A DNA stretch of 64,000 bases from Dipylidium caninum (GCA_017562135.1 QEYB01000468.1:15001-79000); one strand, 5' to 3'; shown: positions 39,001 to 63,027, counted from the first letter of the stretch. Made by a program: numbers and translations. Notes: generated by a model not told the origin, from the letters alone.

Positions 39001-40809
39001 TTGTTCATGCCTTATTTGATTGGAGTTGGGGCAGCCACGTACATACCTAACCGCTACTTTAGCTCATCTTAATGACGCTAACTTACTTATGACATATCCC
39101 CTTCGCGTTCCCTTCTCGGTTAGGATTTTGAGCCATATAATTGACATCATTGTCTTAACTCAAACATTTTTTGACTTAAATGTTCGCATCGTCAATTTTC
39201 ACATTTTCTTCCCGATAAAATAGAATCTGGAAGGGCGTCTTAAAAACTCCGAGCGCCAAAATTCGAAGCTGCAGTCTAAAATCCATAAGGCCGCTTCTGT
39301 GGCTTCTAAGGAAACAGAGGCTGCAGTCCGCAATCAAATGGACGAAATAGTAAAGAATTTGCAGATTGAAGTGACTGAAAAGGATAAACTCCTTTCCGCC
39401 AAAACTGCACAACTTGAGGTGTGTCGTATGTTTATAACTATGCTAGAGGCAGCGTTTATGCGTCGCCGCTTCATTTGGATGTCATACCGCGATTAATTTA
39501 ATACTCCCATGTTTTTTTCAGTCCTTGGAGAAATCAAAGAATGAAGTCCTCCAAAGTCTAGTTAATCTTAAAATGGAATACAACAAGGTGCTGGAAGCCA
39601 AATGTGTAAGTTCAAAAGTAATTTTTATGGTCACTATACCGTTGTACAAATCCATTTACACGTACGGTTCGTTTAATTCCTCCGACTTAGGCTGAGGAGC
39701 TTCACGCTGCGGAATCTATGAAAGTCCTGGATCAAATGCGGGTGGAAAAGGAGAAAGTGTTTCAGGAAAAAGACATCTTGTTCCAAAACTTGAATTTATT
39801 AAGATCATCCAAGGAGTCAGAAGTCAACGGTCTTCGACAAAACTTGATGGTGGCAGAGGTATGTTTGCTCAACGTTTGTACTAATTGGTCGTACGCCGTC
39901 CTAACCTTATTGCTTGATCAATGCTGTTTGATAGGCGCAGCTGAAGGCTACATTGGATGAGTGTACTCACCTCAAGGAAGAATTAACTTCCGCCGAGTCA
40001 CAGCTGTCTGTTATGACCAATGAAATGACAGAGATGTCAGAGAAGCACAGTAATGAAGTGTCTGAGTTGAAAATCTATGTGAAAGAACTCGTTGCAAGGA
40101 ATGAAGAGTTGGGGAAGTCATCACCTGTTGGACCAATAATGTCCACGTTGAATGTTTCCTGTCTTGAGTGCGACCGTCTGTCGGAAGAAGTGGCACGTTA
40201 TCAGGCGGTTCTTGCATCAACCGAAGACGCATTATCGCATCTTCAGCGCTCTGCTGGAAAGGAAGAAGCGCGTTGGCGACTCGCTCTTCATGATTGCTGT
40301 GCAGAAAACGCACAGGTGGGTGTCAGGCACTAACTCCCATGTATTCTTATACTCTGAGCATTCTTAATATCCTGTATTTTGTCCTCACATTTTAGCTTAA
40401 GGTCCAGTTGCAACAATTAACCTCACAGTTGACGGCCTTCAAGGTTAGTTCAACACTCTAAACATGTTCAGTGACTCATCACATTTTTACTAGTTGTGCG
40501 GTCAAGGCGATTGTTGAGACTGCTGACCAGTCATAACTCCAAAGATTACTCCCTAAAATTTTTGCTTGTGAGTCTAGTACGCCAATCTGCCGAACCTTTA
40601 AAATTTCTTACCTTTTGTCTCAAATTCTAGCATCCTCTAAAAAGGCACATCGATTATGTAAATCGCCCTACTTTCGAACCCTTAACATTTGATTTACATT
40701 ATTTTCTTAGTTCATTTTCCTCTTATTTTATCAGATCCCTCCAAGAGGGAAAAATTCTGACAGTGTATCCAGTTGCTCTCCACTATTCGTCCAGAATGGC
40801 TGGATTTGA
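36005..40809 (+). CDS. Ribosome-binding protein 1 / kinectin-like coiled-coil protein (N-terminal anchor exon not found)
   Basis: This family comprises ER-membrane coiled-coil proteins (RRBP1/p180, kinectin) that bind ribosomes, microtubules or kinesin. Exons by phase: 36005-36404, 36474-36760, about 37331-37380, 37885-37973, 38065-38287, 39224-39418, 39522-39605, 39691-39858, 39935-40315, 40396-40443 and 40735-40809 (TGA). The first exon is Lys-rich (ESKKKKDNRKGAQKAK) like the basic repeat zone of p180. LQDEIARLARENVLLTQRYA and later exons are coiled coil. The best family match is RYQAVLASTEDALSHLQRS followed by EEARW, equivalent to the Y..(V/I)LAETEG.L..LQ.SV..EE..W element of kinectin/RRBP1. 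The N-terminal membrane segment is missing and probably lies upstream of 36005. The joins 36760 to 37331 and 38287 to 39224 may lack small exons. The C-terminus (IPPRGKNSDSVSS...) is inferred from a phase-0 acceptor. Coding status is near certain; the name is moderate. Confidence 0.65.
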
Positions 40810-41397
40810 TTGGAAATTCACTCTTTAAACATTATCTCCTCAAATATTTTCCTTTACCGGTCCCTTTATTCAATGTAAATAACTTGGAATTACGCTCCTT
40901 TCACTTTCCTGGACTGTCTTCGCATAAGCCTCATTACGCTGAAACGACATCATTACCATCTTTTTCCATATTATACCATTGTTCTCTCCTTATGTCATTA
41001 TTTCCACATTGCCTCACAAATGAAATGCTCTATGGCTCCCAAGAAATTGGGTCTAGTACCTATTGCGTGGCCATTATCTGTGTCCCCTATTGGCACTACT
41101 ATTTTGTGACGTAATTAGGCCCCTAGCCTCTGAGCTATCTTTTGATTACCCTGACCTTACAAGATGAAACTCGAGCGATACAACGGATCTGATTTATCGA
41201 AACGTAGGGGCCTTTATTTGGAATCACGATCCACATCCGAAAAGAAAAACCGCTATGTAAAAACTGCAGGACGGCCTAAGGGAAATTCGATTTTTTTCCA
41301 ACTCAGGGAGATTTCCGTCAAAATGAAAACCACACATGCCGAACTATTAGCTGGCTGTCATACCATTAACTCTTGATTTATGTATTCCGGCATGTAG
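40810..41397. other. Spacer with a possible small open frame
   Basis: The region after the RRBP1-like stop includes an ATG frame, 41164-41373 (70 residues, basic: KLERYNGSDLSKRRGLYLES...). It could be chance or an exon of whatever gene the 41398-41634 exon belongs to. I see no clear domain. Confidence 0.35.
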
Positions 41398-41634
41398 AGC
41401 AGAACTGTCTTGGCAACACCTACAAGCATGTTTACGAGATGGGTACTTCATCGAACAAAGAGATCTTTTTAAACAAGCCTGGCTTCCGTGATTGACGCGT
41501 GGGTGCGAGAGACGTACGCTGCTTCCATCCCCGAACCAATGGTAGAGCTGCCTATTCGTGAATTGATTGTGCGCGCGTATTGGTGTGGTGATCTTGATGA
41601 CGTGGCACTTTGTACCGTCTCTTCGCTCCTATGA
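41398..41634 (+). pseudogene. Unassigned coding-like exon with one missing base
   Basis: After an AG at 41396-41397 the frame reads AELSWQHLQACLRDGYFIEQ, then RDLFKQA. It shifts by one base near 41477-41480 and continues LASVIDAWVRETYAASIPEP to ALCTVSSLL and TGA (41632-41634). Adding one C to the short C run (GCC to GCCC) would make it continuous. Composition (W, DG, helical L/A pattern) is protein-like on both sides of the break. The motif W-x(n)-DG-x(2)-IEQRDLF faintly recalls a segment near the N-terminus of Mediator subunit MED12, but no second exon supports that. I do not assign a function. It may be a gene relic or an exon with a sequencing error. Confidence 0.35.
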
Positions 41635-44202
41635 AGACAGGTTTTTGGGCTTGTTTGGGCTAAAAATTGTCCTTTCGCGCGTGACGTTGATATCTGCTCG
41701 ACCTTTCGGCGCTGGAATTTCGTCTGCAAGTATACGTTGGGTAAATGTATCGTTTCGTGATTGTTTTCGTTAAAACTTTGACAAAATATGAAGCCTTGAG
41801 TAATAGTTGAGCTAAACTGCACTGCATGACTGAGGCTACGCAATGTTAAATGCAAGCATCACGTTCATAACGGGAGGGTGATGTTAAGACAAGTGCCCAA
41901 GAATCTTAGAAAATTCATGTCCATAAACTAAGTAACTATGCCCCGCGACTTAGGTTAACTAACATCAAGTTAGTCCATTAGGGTTTTGCTTCTATGACAT
42001 TATGAGGGAGGGGTACGAGGCATCTTTTCTAGCCCATTCTGATAGCTCAAGTTAGAAAATCATTAGATTTCCAAGATGCTTCGGTTTCAGTTGAGTAATT
42101 TTGGTGTCAAAAGGGGAACTATAAATAGCTAAAATGGTACTGAAAGAACAGTAGTGAGCCTGAAATAGTCGGAGGTTATTGGCTATCTCTGAAAACTTGA
42201 AACCTAAGACGATTTGTGAAAGCGATTGCTATAAAGAAATCATAAACCACTCCACAGGAATAACTTATTCATTTGGGTCCTTTAAGAAATAATTTATGGT
42301 AAATGGAAGGCGAGATGGCAGACAAACTAACAAAGTAGCAATCAAGAAGGCTGTGGTGTATTTTTCGAAAGGAGTCAATTTTACTGACTTTATTGCTAAG
42401 CGCGGGTGATGAAAAGCAGATGCTCAAATGTAATGCCCATTTCAGGCTAAATTAAAGTTGCTATTATTCCTGCCAATGATGTTGTGCTAACAGGTAGACG
42501 ATCGTTTGTAAGTCCGCCAATTATACGACTCAAAAACTTCAAAGTCAAACAAGGCCGTATTAAGGAGTACATCCAAAAGGTATCTAAATGTTCGTGAACT
42601 TGAAATTTGATAGAAAGATAACATAGCTTAAAAGGATCGATTCGTCTACTTAGCATTCTATTTCCGTGGATACGGTAGCACTACTATTCTGAGGGATATC
42701 TGCCTGATATTAAATTAAACAGATGTCACAAGTGGCTGCGGACTAAAACCATACTTGCCATTGCAACAAACCACTCCAACTGGAAATGAATCGGTAAAAT
42801 AGGAACTAATCGACATTTCACAAGCATTTACAGGTGGTGCATTGGAAGTCATTATCGTGTTTGCATAGTAAGCAAAAACCTTCAAGAAAGGTTAATTTGA
42901 ACATCCATTACGCGTAAAGTGATTAGATAAGTACGAGTTAATAAGGCACATAAAACTTGTTATAGACAAATAGGGGAGATCACTCGTCCCCGCAATGCAC
43001 GATAAGACAAAGATAGTCAAATTTGACGGGTGTTCTGAAACAACTCAGTAACAGGCAAATAAAAAACATTTGGCAAATTGTAAAATGGCATTTATTATTT
43101 AATCGTTAACGATGTTACGTAAAATAAAATTAGGCAAATATGCTTAGACCGATTAAGCCCGTCCTAAACGATTTCCTCCAACACCACGATGCCCAATTGA
43201 CCAGAAGTAGACTTTACAACCTTTAAGAGCTGTATCAATTTCAACCCCTTGCATTCCACTTCCTTTTAGTTCATATTAATACCAAACAGAAGAGATAGGA
43301 ATTTTAGCGGCGCCTGAGAGTCCTCAGGTTAGACGATTTATCTTTTCAAACTAACGTATGACCACCAAAAAAATTAAAAACTGAAAATAGTACCGGTGAA
43401 AGAAGTAGGTATCAATTTTGTGACTGTTGTAGAACATCGCCTTGCGGCAACCGCTAAAATTTCAATAGGCCTATGGTAAGATAAAGTTTCACTGCTTTTT
43501 ATACGCTTATCGCATGAGGTGTAAAAAAAAGTAACTTACAAGCTGCAAAGCGGCTTATACTGTGCCCACTTCAGTTCTACACCAACAGGAACACAATTAA
43601 GTTTAACGTAACTTATCGACAGCGAGCGATCATAGGAGTTGGAATCATGAAATATAAGAGTGTTTATGCTGTTAAGATCAATCTTGAAGTTATTTTCTGT
43701 GATAATTTTCAAACCAGACCCTTAAAGATGTGATTGGATATTTCGAGAAACTCAAGGTGTTTTATAATAACTGAAAATATGAAGATATGATTGAATGGAA
43801 CTGACCAAAGAGGTAAAGGGTGAGTGATGTTGCCAGTTTAGGACGAGACAAAAATCTTCTCTGTTGGATCCCGTACTTGATTCCAGTTCGCTACGAGAAA
43901 ATACTGATTCCTGTCAAGATATAACTTGATGAAGTAGGGGAATACTCGAATCCCTGTAGAATTGGGGCCTCTCTCTGAAGTGATACTAGGAAAATAAAAA
44001 GGCGTACATTAAAGTCCGAAGCAAGTTAATGAAACCTTGTTAGTGGTTGGGGTCGGGTATTTACACATAACAGATCATGAAGATTGCATAACCTTGTTAA
44101 ATTATTGATGAAAGGCCAAAGCATTAACACTTAGCGTTTATTGGCTGCCTCTTTGCCCGCGCTGTTCGAAGTGTCGTCCGGGTGCAAATTTCCATCTTAA
44201 CC
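41635..44202. other. Intergenic stretch upstream of the mS34 gene
   Basis: This is 2.6 kb with only short non-ATG frames (such as 42447-42656 on the minus strand) and no recognised domain, RNA gene or mobile element. Its distal end should carry the mS34 promoter. Confidence 0.5.
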
Positions 44203-45230
44203 ATGACAAAAGTAAAGTATGTAGGTCGACCTTCACTGACCTTCTATGGAAAATACCTGAGTGAGATTGCGAGTAATCTCTATAATGGCGGGATTGGTCG
44301 TGTTGTAATTAAGGGTTCCGAAAAAATGATGTACACTGAGCCGTGTTTTTATGTAATCAAAAGCATTAGTCCACTGATGTCTGACTCGGTAAGATTTTAT
44401 TTTGGTTCGGTTTAGATTTGGTCTGTGCTGTAGTCGGGCGTGAGATGTCGCGCACTCGCTGAACGTGTCTTTCGTGGATTCAACTTCGGTATTCTACCCG
44501 TTCCCAAATCTCATGAACCTGATTGGAATTTATTGAGTGTTGAAGAAGGTGATAAATTACAGGAAACGACCGCCCTGAATCCTAACGGCCCTCCTCGTGT
44601 GCCAATGAAATGTGTCTTTCCTATGCCCCCAGTCCTTGCTATAAAGCTCCACAATATGAGCAAAATCCCGCGAGAAATTGTCGAGGCTGCGTCTCGAGCT
44701 GCCTTCGAAGAAAGGAGTGCAACTATCCGCCAAGGAAGTGGTTACCTCTTACTCGCGAAAATTTCTGCTGATCCCACTCTTTTCCAAGTACTTTTAACAA
44801 TTCTTTATGCTCATAACACTGGCCTTTGCTAATTGCAAATTTTATTTCTCCGCATTTTTTTATTTTGCAAACTTGATCAATTACTGCATATATTAAATCC
44901 CCCAAATTGATCTGCTTCCAGGTCCCAGTCGAGCCGACAGAAGAAGAGAAGCATCGAATCTTCCCCGACTACTGGGTTCAGAAGGCTTTTTCTTCTGGCT
45001 TGACGAGAAAGGCGACTGTTGAAAGGGCTAATGAGCGTAATGTGTATTACATTCGTCGCGGCGACACGCCCGGACTGCGGTGGCGAGTTGAGCTGGCCGA
45101 CGCGGACGTCGAAGATGAACTCATTCGCTTACCGTTGCCGTTATCTTCCTCCCCTCACCGTCCCTCTTCTTCCGTTTCTTATGAGTTTTCTGATTCTTCT
45201 GAGCTAAGTGAACAGTCTAAACCTGTCTGA
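44203..45230 (+). CDS. MRPS34: Mitochondrial small-subunit ribosomal protein mS34 (MRPS34), 3 exons
   Basis: This is a structural protein of the mitochondrial 28S small ribosomal subunit. Exons 44203-44388, 44434-44787 and 44922-45230 (TGA) give 282 residues with all junctions in phase 0 and no frame break. The first exon matches the mS34 N-terminal block: TFYGKYLSEIASNL, GGIGRVV and EPCFYVIKSISP, aligning with the vertebrate pattern W.....L...L..L...G.GR.V......DEPC.W....V.PD. The second exon continues RVFRGFNFGILPVPK (vertebrate GKAWGILTFKG) and PPVLAIKL. The C-terminal tail is longer than in vertebrates (about 218 residues there), rich in Ser/Pro and probably disordered. Intron 1 is only 45 nt. 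An AATAAA at 45647-45652 is a candidate polyadenylation signal. The match is family-level by eye and is less certain than for the other genes. Confidence 0.75.
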
Positions 45231-46531
45231 GTGCTCATGTGTGCAAGATCGACCCCAGGCAGCGAAACGAATTTAAATAATCTTATAATTTCTTATCTTA
45301 TTCTGTTACTGAAGCCGTTGCAGCACCACTTCTGCTTAGAAACTTATGCAGCATATTTGACTCGTATGTAGCTTTAGACTTGTTGCACTAGAGCACTTAA
45401 AGAAAGCAAACATGCACACGGGAATCCATTTCGATAACCGAAGTGTCATTTCAAAGAGCCGATGGTATCACTGACGAGACATCAAGTACTCGAGATGAAA
45501 AAACGTTACTATCAAGTGGCAGGCTAGCTGCCAGTCGCGCCCGGTTTTTCCGTGTATGCCTTAGTACCCATATCATTTAAAAGCTGCTCCTGGTTAGGAT
45601 TCCTCGCTAAAAGTACTGCAAGTTCAGACTAGGGGCCACAAAGTCGAATAAACTAGTATAGTTTTTTTGTGCTTTTACAACAACGCCCTGATACGAACAT
45701 CCCACTGGCCAAAATAACCGGATCAAGCTCGTTTTGACGGCAGTAGATTCCGCGTGCCCGAGTGGACTGCACTTTAATCACGTAGCGCCATCTATACTGA
45801 CTAATGCAAGGGCGCGTATAGTTAGAGAAAACTATAATGAACGTGGATATTCTCGGGACCGGTGCGCGGATGAATTTATCAAACCACCGTCAGTCAGGGT
45901 ATCGAGCAGGAAGTGAATCGGGATCGCGGTGATGTGACGGTTCCTAATGCATATTATCATGGGTTTGGAGCCCCCATATAGGACTATTTAAGTAAACAAG
46001 ATCTTGAAGAGCTTCCAGCTTACCTCACGTAAGGCAACATAATGGGTGGAAATGGACTTCCCCAAGAAAAAAAAAAGAAAGTGACTAACTTCCACAAACT
46101 TTCATATCTGATCACAAAATGGTGACAAGCATTAAACGAAAAGCACCCCTTCCCCTCGTGTGGTTCAATCAACTGACACATGAAGCCAGGTCCGAAGATT
46201 GCTTTCTCCAGCCACTGACCCAACGTTTTGTGGGCAGGGGAAGGGGAACTTCGGGTTTATGTGTATGTAATCGAAGAGTCTTTACAAGAGTTAAGAGATC
46301 AAGTATTCTTTTGTGTAAGTGGCTAGCCGACTGGTGGGCAAGGTGAATCAAATTGGTTTACACGCACCGCTGTGGAGGGTGTCTGATTACGTCGAAAAAA
46401 GTGGCTCAGAAACAGAGAGGCGTAGTATTAAAGAAAAAGTATTCTGAAAGATAGCAGGGGCGACAGAGGATGCGAAGGAAGGGGCTAAAATCACAGATTA
46501 TCTATTCAGCGTCACCAGAATGCCACAAAGC
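45231..46531. other. 3' region between convergent mS34 and MARK genes
   Basis: The two genes converge here. An AATAAA at 45647-45652 may end the mS34 mRNA. The frame 45734-45916 (+) and the frames near 46020-46350 on both strands have no recognisable features. Confidence 0.5.
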
Positions 46532-58065
<11,534 letters not shown>

Positions 58066-61014
58066 TCTGAAGAGGAATTAATGAGTCGAATTTTACAATA
58101 CTTCCCCCAATAGTAGTGGTAATTATATAAATGGCTACAGCACTCAAAAAACGAAAATAGAATCATCAACATTTTTCTGAACTTTCAGTCACTAGACACG
58201 GAACGTACGGGATTCTTCACGGATGATTCAAACATAGACAGGAATTCAAACGGACAATTCGCATTACCAAATTCCTCGACTGCGGATACAGGTAGTAGGA
58301 ATTAAGCAACAAATATTGACGACCTAAGATAGTTACAAAACCCGTATCACTCAAATACTTGGCGTCATGGAAAACGTGAATTTTTCACTTAACTACTCAA
58401 TGTAGAGTGAAACAGTTAAAGTTCTGAATAATGACAAGTAACACGTAAAAATACAAGTAACTTTAATTAAAAATTTCGCGTTACAAAAACAGCTTACCAT
58501 ATTGCTTGAGAGACTATCAGGTTGGGCCGATATAGAGTTTGTGACAGCAGACATTAGCGATTCTGAAAGCGATAATACGTTTCCAAAATTAGTTACGTTA
58601 TCTTATCATTTAGTAAATTGTATTAAACGAAGTCAATCTAAAGCCTTGAATAACAACAAGGAGAAAGTTGAAAAAAAATCCAAGTGATAAAGGCAGTATA
58701 CAGAAATAATTCATATATGAAAACACGATTTGTTAATGAACACATTCCCTTAGGGTTACCTAAGTGCTAAATGTAAACAGCCATAGAGGAGTAAATGGTG
58801 CGTAAATCTACGGAGAACCAAGAAAAAAAATAAAACCAAGTACCAAAGAACCTTACTAAACCGAGAGCATAAAAATTCAAAGCTTGAAGAGAGTTGTGTA
58901 TTTATAAAATAGAAAATTTACATGCAATTAAAACGAAGAAACAAGATTTTGTGGAATTTTAAGAGATGTAAATGCAAATGGAACAATATCCGATAATGAT
59001 TAAGCTCAGACAGTCCATGAACTTTCATTGATTAAAGAATAATTTCGTGTAACAAAGACAGATCAGATTTGTCTATACAGATAATGTAGGCATGAGGCAT
59101 ATTATGCATATAACGATATAGTAAAATAACGTTAACGTTATTTGAAGAAGCGATAATTATTCCATTCACAACGATATTTAAGTAGTAGCCATAGAGAAAA
59201 CATGAATATCGCTGAAAATCTAATCAAAAATTGAGAAATATGAATGTTTCAACGCAAAACACCCCAATACGTTACTGTCCGAATAACTCGGCGAGATTAT
59301 GTATATACGGATGAGTCAACGTTTTGTTTGAGATTTTATAAACAGGTTAAAAGTTGTCGGTAGTGCCGCCGGGTACATAAAGCGTGTTAGTCATTCAAAG
59401 GCACTGAAGATAAAATGGTCTGAGCCTAGTAAAAGTAGATCCTAAGTAAGAAAAATGGCTAAAAATAACTGAAAATCCGGAGAATTAGCCAATTCTAAGC
59501 CTCGGCGGGATGACGGAATATTACAAATAAAGAAAGCTATGAGCAAGTGTTAACAATCCGTAACCTCTTAACCCTGCCAACGAATTTATATAGACACGGC
59601 ACCGTTAATATTTCCGGAGCGGAACGTCAAATGGTGAAGTCAACGCCTGCTCCGGATATTCGCACTAACCAAACCCAAGCTACCCCAAGAAACGTCCTTA
59701 GTAGGCGCCTCTGTGCAGATTAAGGTGCCTATAAACAAATCATTTAAGAACATGATGATAGTCGGATAGCTCTAAATAGCAGCAGATGCCTTGTAGATAG
59801 CATTTGTTAGAGAAAGTTGGAATATTGATGAAACATACGGTACTCCATGACATACCTCGCAATTAAAGAGAGTATTACTGCGCGATTGATTTACCCCTAA
59901 AAATTCTAAGGCGTAGGGACAAAAAATGGAAATTATATCTAACTTTGAACACGTTTGGAAAATGGCAATTCATAAGGTTGTTATTAATATTGTCACAAAC
60001 AAATGATTTCCCACGATATGATCTAGCTTGGCCCTGGTTTTCACCATTATTTCGTTTTGTTAAACGTATACATTTCATGTCATACGGGAGCTTTCTTACG
60101 TTAGCATTCATTTTTTCAACTACGTGGGGGTTCATTTTATTTCAAGATGCAGTTCCCATCGTCCTAATGATTATTCATACGACTTGTAAATGGCAACAGA
60201 TTTAATCCGAAACCTTTATAGTCATAAAACACGTATTTATCCCTGACGTCATAATCGGATTTCGCTCCATATCTTTTGGTGACAGATGGGGTACTGTCTC
60301 AATCAACAGATATGTTTAATCATATAATGTCACATATCATTAGACTTCTACTAATTATCCCCATTTTTCAAATTCACATCCAATTTTTCGTAGTATTCGG
60401 TCATGGGTACTTCTGCGACATTGTAACGTAAAATGGGTTCTTTATTATTTAAGGCATGAGGCCGAAACTTTTCGAAAATGACTGGATGTTAGGCCGTCAA
60501 CTGCGCATGGCGATTTCTGAACATTCCATAATTGCCAAGAATCCATAACGGATTTTCACGTTAACCGGCATAAGTAACTCAGAATTGTGCTAACCACAAC
60601 TATGCAGTAGCACTTTAAAGTTACTTAGACGTTGACTTTAAAGGTAATTAGAAGTTGTTGCTTACTTAATTACGATGACTCAAACGTAAACTTGCCAGAG
60701 CAGTTGTTTCCATAACACAACCCAAGGACAGGTTAAAACACACGAGGAGCCTGAATGCAAAGACGCTTATTGTGGTGAAAAATAATTTCTCACCTCTATA
60801 ACGTACAGTTTTTGTCCCTACGTATTCGTCCATTGCAGGCTTGCCTTTCAATAAAAATTTTGCTGAAAAGCACTCGAATTTATTATCAAATGTGGCTATT
60901 TAGTCCGTATCAGAAACATTCACTTTACTTTCTTACTTCATTACCACCTTGGAATGATGATGATGCTGGTGCACCTGTGCTGAGCTTTACGTGTTCATCC
61001 TCTGCGCACCAACT
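58066..61014. other. Region between divergent MARK and TBP-like genes
   Basis: This is 2.9 kb of AT-rich DNA expected to hold both promoters and 5' UTR exons. On the minus strand an ATG directly followed by GTAAGC at about 58492-58500 could end a 5' exon of MARK. Overlapping frames at 59875-60205 on both strands, and 60666-60851, have no recognisable domain. Confidence 0.5.
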
Positions 61015-62110
61015 ATGGATGGCGCGCCTCCGCAGTACGCCGATAAACCAGAAGCATCGGCACCCCTTGTTATACATAAATTTGTTCCATCACGTCCTAA
61101 AGTTGATTTACTTGAAGGTCTCTCGGAGCCCGTTATATAGTTTGTTCCTTTTTGCTCATGCATTCGTAAAGTAATGTCGTTTCTTCGGTGGATTTATCCT
61201 GTCAAATTGAGTTGAGAAAGGTTGTTATGCATATCAGGAATGCCGAATACAATCCAAGGCGGTTTACTGGTTGCGTTATTAGGCTTAGGGAACCGCGTGT
61301 AACCTGTCTGCTTTTTAGCACCGGTAAAATGGTTACCACGGGCGGCAGGTCAAACAATCCAATAATTTAGGTGCTCGGAAATGCGCACGAGTTATACAGA
61401 AACTTGGTTTTCCGGTAAGTGATGGCTGCACTTGCTTACAAATGTCCCAGGTGCAGTTCAACAATTTCCGGATCCAAAACGTAGTTGGTATAGTAGATCT
61501 AAAGTTTCCCATTCGCCTTGAAGGTTTACTCATGGCAAACGAACAAATGTCACAGTAAGTTGTACCCTTTAAACTGTAGAGACGCGTGATATATGTAAAT
61601 ATAGTCTGAATTCATGCATAATACGAGTTTATTTCTAACACTTATGTTTTTTCGTATTCCTTTTGATATGAACCTGAAATATTTCCTGGCCTTATTTATC
61701 GGATTATTAATCCAAAACTGGTGTTCCTCATCTTCGTAAATGGAAAAGTCATTATAACTGGTTAGTGTGCTCTGTTTTTAGCCTTAGTCTAATTGCCTAT
61801 GCGCGTATTTCGGTCTGAGTATTATGTTTAGTGAAATCTGTGTCGTGTGTTTCATTTTTCTTTATGTCGGCTTCAATTCTTTTCCTGATATCATGTTATC
61901 TTCTGTATGTGTGATGGATTTTTTGTGTGTGTGTGTAAGATATCATATGGGTGTGCTGACTTATATACTCAAATACTGTTTACACGTATCTAGTAGTCAC
62001 AAGATTTCTTACAAACAATCCTTTCTCTAGGTGCGAAATCGGTCGAATTGATTTACGAGGCGCTGAACAAGGTATATCCTGTCTTGAGAAACTTCAGAAA
62101 AATGCGTTGA
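61015..62110 (+). CDS. TBP: TATA-box-binding-protein family member (divergent TBP-like), 5 exons, one frame break and one damaged acceptor
   Basis: This is a basal transcription factor that binds and bends promoter DNA. Exons: 61015 to about 61131, 61172-61414, 61451-61554, 61666-61760, 62031-62110 (TGA). The N-terminus ([20 protein letters not shown]) is only about 39 residues. The core has the two pseudo-repeats: [29 protein letters not shown] and [14 protein letters not shown], then [34 protein letters not shown] and [12 protein letters not shown], ending [16 protein letters not shown]. All four DNA-kinking Phe (two per repeat) are present. Divergence in repeat 1 ([15 protein letters not shown]) is larger than usual for TBP, so a TBP-related factor is possible. 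One base is missing at about 61351-61355, and the acceptor before 61666 lacks its AG. The joint between exons 1 and 2 does not close in phase. Intron 2 is 36 nt. Confidence 0.85.
61415..61450 (+). other. 36-nt mini-intron in the TBP-like gene
   Basis: GTAAGT...CCCAG separates LGFP from [10 protein letters not shown] and is exactly 36 nt in phase 0. Both flanks match the conserved TBP core, so the boundaries are secure. Confidence 0.9.
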
Positions 62111-63027
62111 ATATTTTTTGAATTTCATTTTATTTTACTGTTACGTGCTCTTGCTCTTGTGGATAATTATCTTGTATGTGTATTGAGCTGAAAGTTTTTC
62201 GGGATATGATTAATAAATGTGGATAAATGCCATTAATGTTTTTAATGAGTTGAATAATGTTTACAACTGTGAATCCTTTTAAAAAAACTGCGGTCTTGAA
62301 ATGTGTTATTTTGTAATTGAATTCAACGTGAAGATATAGGATTGTACAACGTTGGAGAGTGAGATTCGGTGTGGCCCTTTTGGAAGTCGTGTTCTGTGTT
62401 GTGCATACACTGCGTTCTGTGATAGTCTCGCGGGCCTTGTCATTCTAGCGTAAAGGGGTAAATTTGCAAAACGAGTGTGGAACCGGGGTCTCGTCGAGGA
62501 GAAGTGAGATACAAGTAGTAATTAGGAGAAGGGGTTGATGAGTGTGCGAAGTGCGTGGGCCTTAGGCCCTCGGCCGGCGGAGGGGGTGGTGTGTTGTCCG
62601 GATTCAAATTGGATTTGAGACATCATCCCAATAAGGTAGTGGCATTAGACATTGATCCAGTTTGCAGTCTAAGGTCTAAAGCCAGGTTTCATGGGTAACA
62701 ACGTCGTTCCTACAAATTTGGACTTGTGTAAATTTCCACTGTTTTAGAAAAAGAAATTTTATTATAATTAAAGCGAAGTTATCATGTGAAACCTATTATT
62801 GCACACGAATTGTGGTTCCATGATAATCGACGTGCAAATATTTTATCATTTGCGCTTAGTCTCTCACCAATGAAATCCTTATTTATTATGGTTTGAATGA
62901 ATTTTCATAAATTGTACCGTGGAAAACGGTGGTCCACGATCTAAGTTAATTTATTTAAAACGGCAATTTTAAAGGAATTTTGTTTGAATCCTCCAGGATA
63001 GTACAAGCGCAGGTTGTGCGTAACAGA
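62111..63027. other. Spacer between the TBP-like gene and RPL37A
   Basis: The TBP-like 3' end has AATAAA at 62212-62217. A GC-rich segment at about 62370-62620 stands out from the AT-rich surroundings and contains an agtctcgcgg block shared with 63650-63660; it may be a dispersed repeat. The RPL37A promoter and 5' UTR should be just before 63028. Confidence 0.5.
62212..62217 (+). promoter_or_regulatory. Candidate polyadenylation signal AATAAA of the TBP-like gene
   Basis: A canonical hexamer lies 102 nt after the TGA on the coding strand, in an AT-rich context. Confidence 0.5.
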
